A stretch of 8,884 nt of DNA from Comamonadaceae bacterium (lineage in GTDB: Bacteria > Pseudomonadota > Gammaproteobacteria > Burkholderiales > Burkholderiaceae). The stretch covers positions 1-8,884 of the forward strand of contig CANGSD010000032.1 in NCBI GenBank assembly GCA_947455875.1, read 5' to 3'. The notes under the pieces are model-generated. The model ran no database searches, was not told where the DNA came from, and saw only the letters and a program-made list of their open reading frames with translations. Below are positions 5,980 through 8,884 of this stretch, in pieces. The stretch's first letter is position 1. Every line of letters starts with the position of its first letter. The translations under genes and the position numbers were made by a program.

Positions 5980-6585
5980 TCACAGAGAGCCCTTGGTGGA
6001 GGGAATGACGCCGGCCGAACGCGGATCGAGTTCGAGCGCGGCGCGCAGGGCGCGGGCGAAGGCCTTGAAGACGGTCTCACACTGGTGGTGTGCGTTCTCG
6101 CCCCGCAGGTTGTCAATGTGCAGGGTGACGAAGGCGTGATTGGCAAAGCCCTGGAAGAACTCGAAGGCCAGCTGGGTGTCGAAGCCGCCGATCATGCCGC
6201 TCTTGAACGGCACGTGCATCACCAGGCCCGGACGGCCGGAGAAGTCGATCACCACGCGCGAGAGGGCCTCGTCCAGGGGCACGTAGGCATGGCCGTAGCG
6301 GCGGATGCCCTTTTTGTCGCCCACGGCCTTGAAGACGGCCTGGCCCAGGGTGATGCCCACGTCTTCGACGGTGTGGTGGCCGTCAATGTGCAGGTCGCCC
6401 TTGGCGTCGATGTCCAGATCGATCAGGCCGTGGCGGGCGATCTGTTCGAGCATGTGGTCGAAAAAGCCGATGCCGGTGGACAGCGTGTTGGCGCCGGTGC
6501 CGTCCAGGTTCAGGCGCACGCGAATCTGCGTCTCGGCGGTGTTGCGGGTGACGTCGGCCTGGCGGGGGGTGGGTGCGGTGGTCAT
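5980..6585 (-). CDS. hisB: Imidazoleglycerol-phosphate dehydratase HisB (monofunctional)
   Basis: Dehydrates imidazole-glycerol phosphate to imidazole-acetol phosphate; the family works as a 24-mer with a di-manganese site. The product is 201 residues. Visible signatures are [13 protein letters not shown] at 41-53, the metal-binding HHTVED at 70-75, [15 protein letters not shown] near 134-148, HHQCE at 166-170 and the C-terminal PSTKGSL. Only the dehydratase domain is present. There is no N-terminal HAD phosphatase as in enteric HisNB, so histidinol phosphatase must be encoded elsewhere. The ATG at 6585 forms an ATGA overlap with the hisC stop. An upstream in-frame GTG/ATG extension of 23 residues (to 6654) lies wholly inside hisC and is rejected. 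A 39-base spacer separates it from hisH. Confidence 0.97.
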   Translation of the reverse strand: MTTAPTPRQADVTRNTAETQIRVRLNLDGTGANTLSTGIGFFDHMLEQIARHGLIDLDIDAKGDLHIDGHHTVEDVGITLGQAVFKAVGDKKGIRRYGHAYVPLDEALSRVVIDFSGRPGLVMHVPFKSGMIGGFDTQLAFEFFQGFANHAFVTLHIDNLRGENAHHQCETVFKAFARALRAALELDPRSAGVIPSTKGSL

Positions 6586-7658
6586 AGGCAGGCTTGCAAG
6601 GCGGCGAGCATCTGCGCGTTTTCGTCGGCGGTGCCGACGGTCAGGCGCAGGCAATTGGCCAGCAAAGGGTGCATTTTAGAAACGTTCTTGACCAGGACGC
6701 CGCGGCGCTTCATGCCCTCGAAGGCGGCCTGGGCATCGGGCACGCGCACCAACACCATATTGGCGTCGCTGGGCCAGACCTTCACCCCGGGCAAGGCGGC
6801 CAGGGCCTGCACCAGCGCCTGGCGCTGCGCGCGCAGGTCGGCGGCCTGGGCCTCGTAGACGGCGGCATGCGCCAGGGCGAACAGGGCCGCCTCGGCATTG
6901 AGCACGCTGATGTTGTAGGGGGGGCGCACCTTGTCGATCTCGGCGATCAGGGCCGACGGACCCATCATGTAGCCCAGTCGCACACCGGCCAGACCGAACT
7001 TGGAGAGGGTCCGCATCAACAGCACGTGGGGGTGGCGGCCCAGGCGGTCGATGTAGCTGCGGCTGGAGAAAGGCTGGTAGGCCTCGTCGATCACCACCAG
7101 GCCGGGCGCTGCTTGCACGATGCGCTCGATGACGGCGTCGTCCCAGAGGTTGGCGGTGGGGTTGTTCGGGTAGGCCAGGTAGATGATGGACGGCTGGTGC
7201 TGCGCGATGGCGGCGAACATGGCCGCTTCGTCCAGCTCGAAGTCGGGCGTGAGGTCGACGCCCACGAACTTCAGGCCCTGCAACTGCGCGCTCATGGCGT
7301 ACATCACGAAACCGGGCAGCGGCGACAGGATGGACGCACCCGGCACATCGCAGGCCATGGCCAGGAGAGAAATGAGTTCGTCCGAGCCATTTCCCAGCAT
7401 GAGGGCGCAGCCTGCGGGCAAGCCGGCTTGCCGGGCCAGCGCCGCGCGCAGTTCGTCGATGCGGGGGCCGGGGTAGCGATTGAGGGCCACCGCACCCAGA
7501 CGCTGACCCAGTTCGGCCTGCAGCGCGGGCGGCAGGCGATGGGGGTTTTCCATCGCGTCGAGCTTGATCAGGCCCGTGGCGTCTTGCACCGCATAAGCGT
7601 GCATGGACTGCACGTCTTGGCGGATCAGGCGGGAGAGTTTGTCGGGCAGTGCGCTCAT
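6582..7658 (-). CDS. hisC: Histidinol-phosphate aminotransferase HisC
   Basis: PLP-dependent class I/II aminotransferase that converts imidazole-acetol phosphate plus glutamate to histidinol phosphate and 2-oxoglutarate. The product is 358 residues, normal for the family. Landmarks: the N-terminal MENPH segment near 37-41, LGNGSDELI at 88-96, YPNNPTAN at 163-170, DEAY at 191-194 (Asp191 contacts the PLP pyridine nitrogen), [10 protein letters not shown] with the Schiff-base Lys220, GVRLGY with Arg228, and CLRLTVGT with the substrate-carboxylate or phosphate-binding Arg338. The start is the ATG whose last bases form ATGA with the hisD stop; a GAGG lies about 10 bases upstream. The frame is open further upstream through hisD, but that extension has no homology-like content. 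The stop overlaps the hisB start by ATGA. Confidence 0.97.
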   Translation of the reverse strand: MSALPDKLSRLIRQDVQSMHAYAVQDATGLIKLDAMENPHRLPPALQAELGQRLGAVALNRYPGPRIDELRAALARQAGLPAGCALMLGNGSDELISLLAMACDVPGASILSPLPGFVMYAMSAQLQGLKFVGVDLTPDFELDEAAMFAAIAQHQPSIIYLAYPNNPTANLWDDAVIERIVQAAPGLVVIDEAYQPFSSRSYIDRLGRHPHVLLMRTLSKFGLAGVRLGYMMGPSALIAEIDKVRPPYNISVLNAEAALFALAHAAVYEAQAADLRAQRQALVQALAALPGVKVWPSDANMVLVRVPDAQAAFEGMKRRGVLVKNVSKMHPLLANCLRLTVGTADENAQMLAALQACL

Positions 7659-8884
7659 GGCTTGAGCCTCATTTCGGCGGCCCGGGCATGGGCCTGCAGC
7701 CCCTCGCCGTGGGCCAGGACCGAAGCGATCCGGCCCAGGGTCTGGGCGCCCTGCTCGCTCACCTCGATCAGGCTGCTGCGTTTTTGGAAGTCGTACACAC
7801 CCAGCGGGCTGGAAAAGCGCGCGGTGCTGCTCGTGGGCAGCACGTGGTTGGGGCCGGCGCAGTAATCGCCCAGCGACTCGCTGGTGTAGGCCCCCAGAAA
7901 GATGGCGCCCGCGTGCTTCAGGAGCGGCTCCCAGCGGTGCGGATCTGAGGAGGCGATCTCCAGGTGCTCGGGGGCGATGCGGTTGCTGATGTCGCAGGCT
8001 TCTTGCATGGAACGGGTGTGGATCAGGGCGCCACGACCCGTGAGCGACTTGGCGATGATGTCGGCGCGCGGCATCTGCGGCAGCAGCCGGTCGATCTCGG
8101 CCTGCACGCGCGCGATGTAGGCGGCGTCGGGGCACAAGAGGATGCTCTGGGCGAGTTCGTCGTGTTCGGCCTGCGAAAACAGGTCCATGGCCACCCAATC
8201 GGGCGGCGTGGTGCCGTCGGCCAACACCAGGATTTCGCTGGGGCCGGCGATCATGTCGATGCCCACCTGACCAAACACACGCCGCTTGGCGCTGGCCACA
8301 TAGGCATTGCCAGGGCCGGTGATCTTGTCCACGCGCGGCACCGAGGGGGTGCCGTAGGCCAGCGCGCCCACAGCCTGCGCGCCACCGATCTGGAAGGCGC
8401 GGGTGACGCCGGCCACATGGGCAGCGGCCAGCACCAGCGGGTTTTTTTCGCCGCGCGGCGTGGGCACCACCATGATGATCTCGCCCACGCCCGCGACATG
8501 GGCGGGGATGGCGTTCATCAACACCGAAGAGGGGTAAGCGGCCTTGCCACCGGGCACGTAGATGCCCACGCGGTCTAGCGGCGTGACCTTCTGCCCCAGC
8601 AGCGTGCCGTCGGCATCGCGGTAGGACCAGCTCTCGCCCGAGGCTTTTTTCTGGGCCTCGTGGTAGCTGCGCACGCGGGCTGCGGCCTGCTGCAAAGCCT
8701 CACGCTGGTCGGTGGGCAGGCCGTCAAAAGCGGCACGCAACTCCGACTGCGTGAGCTCCAGGTCTTGCATCGACGCCGCGGGCAACTGGTCGAATCGAGC
8801 GGTATAGGCCAGCACCGCCGCATCTCCTTGCAAGCGCACGGCGTCCAGGATCTCGGCGACGCGCGATTCGACCAGCGAGTCGGT
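7655..8884 (-). CDS. hisD: Histidinol dehydrogenase HisD, 5' end beyond the window
   Basis: Catalyses the last two oxidations of histidine synthesis, L-histidinol to L-histidinal to L-histidine, with two NAD+ and a zinc ion, in the cytoplasm. The frame stays open to the right edge, so 409 codons plus stop are visible. The family is usually about 430-440 residues, so roughly 25-30 N-terminal residues are missing. The GTG at 8839 is an internal valine, not the start. In visible-fragment numbering the signatures are the glycine-rich [52 protein letters not shown] and GPNHVLPTS. By alignment to E. coli HisD from memory, the zinc ligands would be Gln238, His241, Asp340 and His399, and the catalytic pair Glu306-His307; all are present. 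The TGA stop overlaps the hisC start by 4 bases (ATGA). No frame break is seen. Confidence 0.98.
   Translation of the reverse strand, partial: TDSLVESRVAEILDAVRLQGDAAVLAYTARFDQLPAASMQDLELTQSELRAAFDGLPTDQREALQQAAARVRSYHEAQKKASGESWSYRDADGTLLGQKVTPLDRVGIYVPGGKAAYPSSVLMNAIPAHVAGVGEIIMVVPTPRGEKNPLVLAAAHVAGVTRAFQIGGAQAVGALAYGTPSVPRVDKITGPGNAYVASAKRRVFGQVGIDMIAGPSEILVLADGTTPPDWVAMDLFSQAEHDELAQSILLCPDAAYIARVQAEIDRLLPQMPRADIIAKSLTGRGALIHTRSMQEACDISNRIAPEHLEIASSDPHRWEPLLKHAGAIFLGAYTSESLGDYCAGPNHVLPTSSTARFSSPLGVYDFQKRSSLIEVSEQGAQTLGRIASVLAHGEGLQAHARAAEMRLKP

Noticed and set aside
5041..6858. A 605-codon plus-strand open frame antisense to hisA, hisH, hisB and hisC
   Set aside because: Its product is His/Gly/Asp/Val-rich with no domain pattern and it lies opposite four well-defined genes. 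Long antisense frames are expected in GC-rich coding DNA.
6594..7865. A 423-codon plus-strand open frame antisense to hisC and hisD
   Set aside because: It is the same GC-driven shadow, with Gln/His/Gly-rich low-complexity product and true genes on the other strand.
7659..8198. N-terminal extension of hisC in the same frame (180 residues)
   Set aside because: It overlaps hisD completely and is Arg/Pro/Gly-rich. HisC is already full length from 7658.
1..8884. CRISPR arrays, insertion sequences, tRNA or rRNA genes, phage or defence genes
   Set aside because: None was seen on either strand. There are no regularly spaced repeats, transposase motifs or tRNA-like folds; the content is core metabolism and protein export.

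Overview
The window reads as an ordinary chromosomal stretch of a GC-rich betaproteobacterium of the order Burkholderiales, most likely family Comamonadaceae (Acidovorax/Variovorax/Hydrogenophaga-like). This rests on gene order, high GC, the protein sequences as I remember the families, and an intergenic palindromic element between hisA and hisF of a kind I recall from Comamonadaceae. All thirteen genes lie on the minus strand, so transcription runs from the right edge (8884) to the left.

Right to left, the first block (8884-2809) is histidine biosynthesis: hisD (5' end cut by the window edge), hisC, hisB, hisH, hisA, hisF, hisI, hisE. Together they cover every step from phosphoribosyl-ATP to histidine except histinol-phosphate dephosphorylation. 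HisG (step 1) would be expected just upstream, outside the window. HisB is the monofunctional dehydratase, and HisI and HisE are separate proteins, unlike the hisNB and hisIE fusions of E. coli. Several junctions are 4-base ATGA overlaps, which suggests one translationally coupled operon.

The second block (2786-2050) holds a small three-helix membrane protein of unknown function and a HinT-type HIT hydrolase. Both are packed against hisE and probably lie on the same transcript. An 82-base spacer follows, with two hairpins, a weak -10-like hexamer and a strong Shine-Dalgarno. The third block (1967-378) is tatA, tatB and tatC, a complete twin-arginine translocase. TatB and TatC abut as TAG-ATG.

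The left 377 bases hold no credible gene but are rich in inverted repeats. They include a 9-base-arm repeat at 1-39 and a nested stem structure at 176-227.

I found no new system, mobile element, CRISPR array or RNA gene. The points most worth a second look are the triple-hairpin element inside the his operon (with the TTG start it implies for hisF), the basic C-terminal tail of TatB, and the inverted repeats downstream of tatC.
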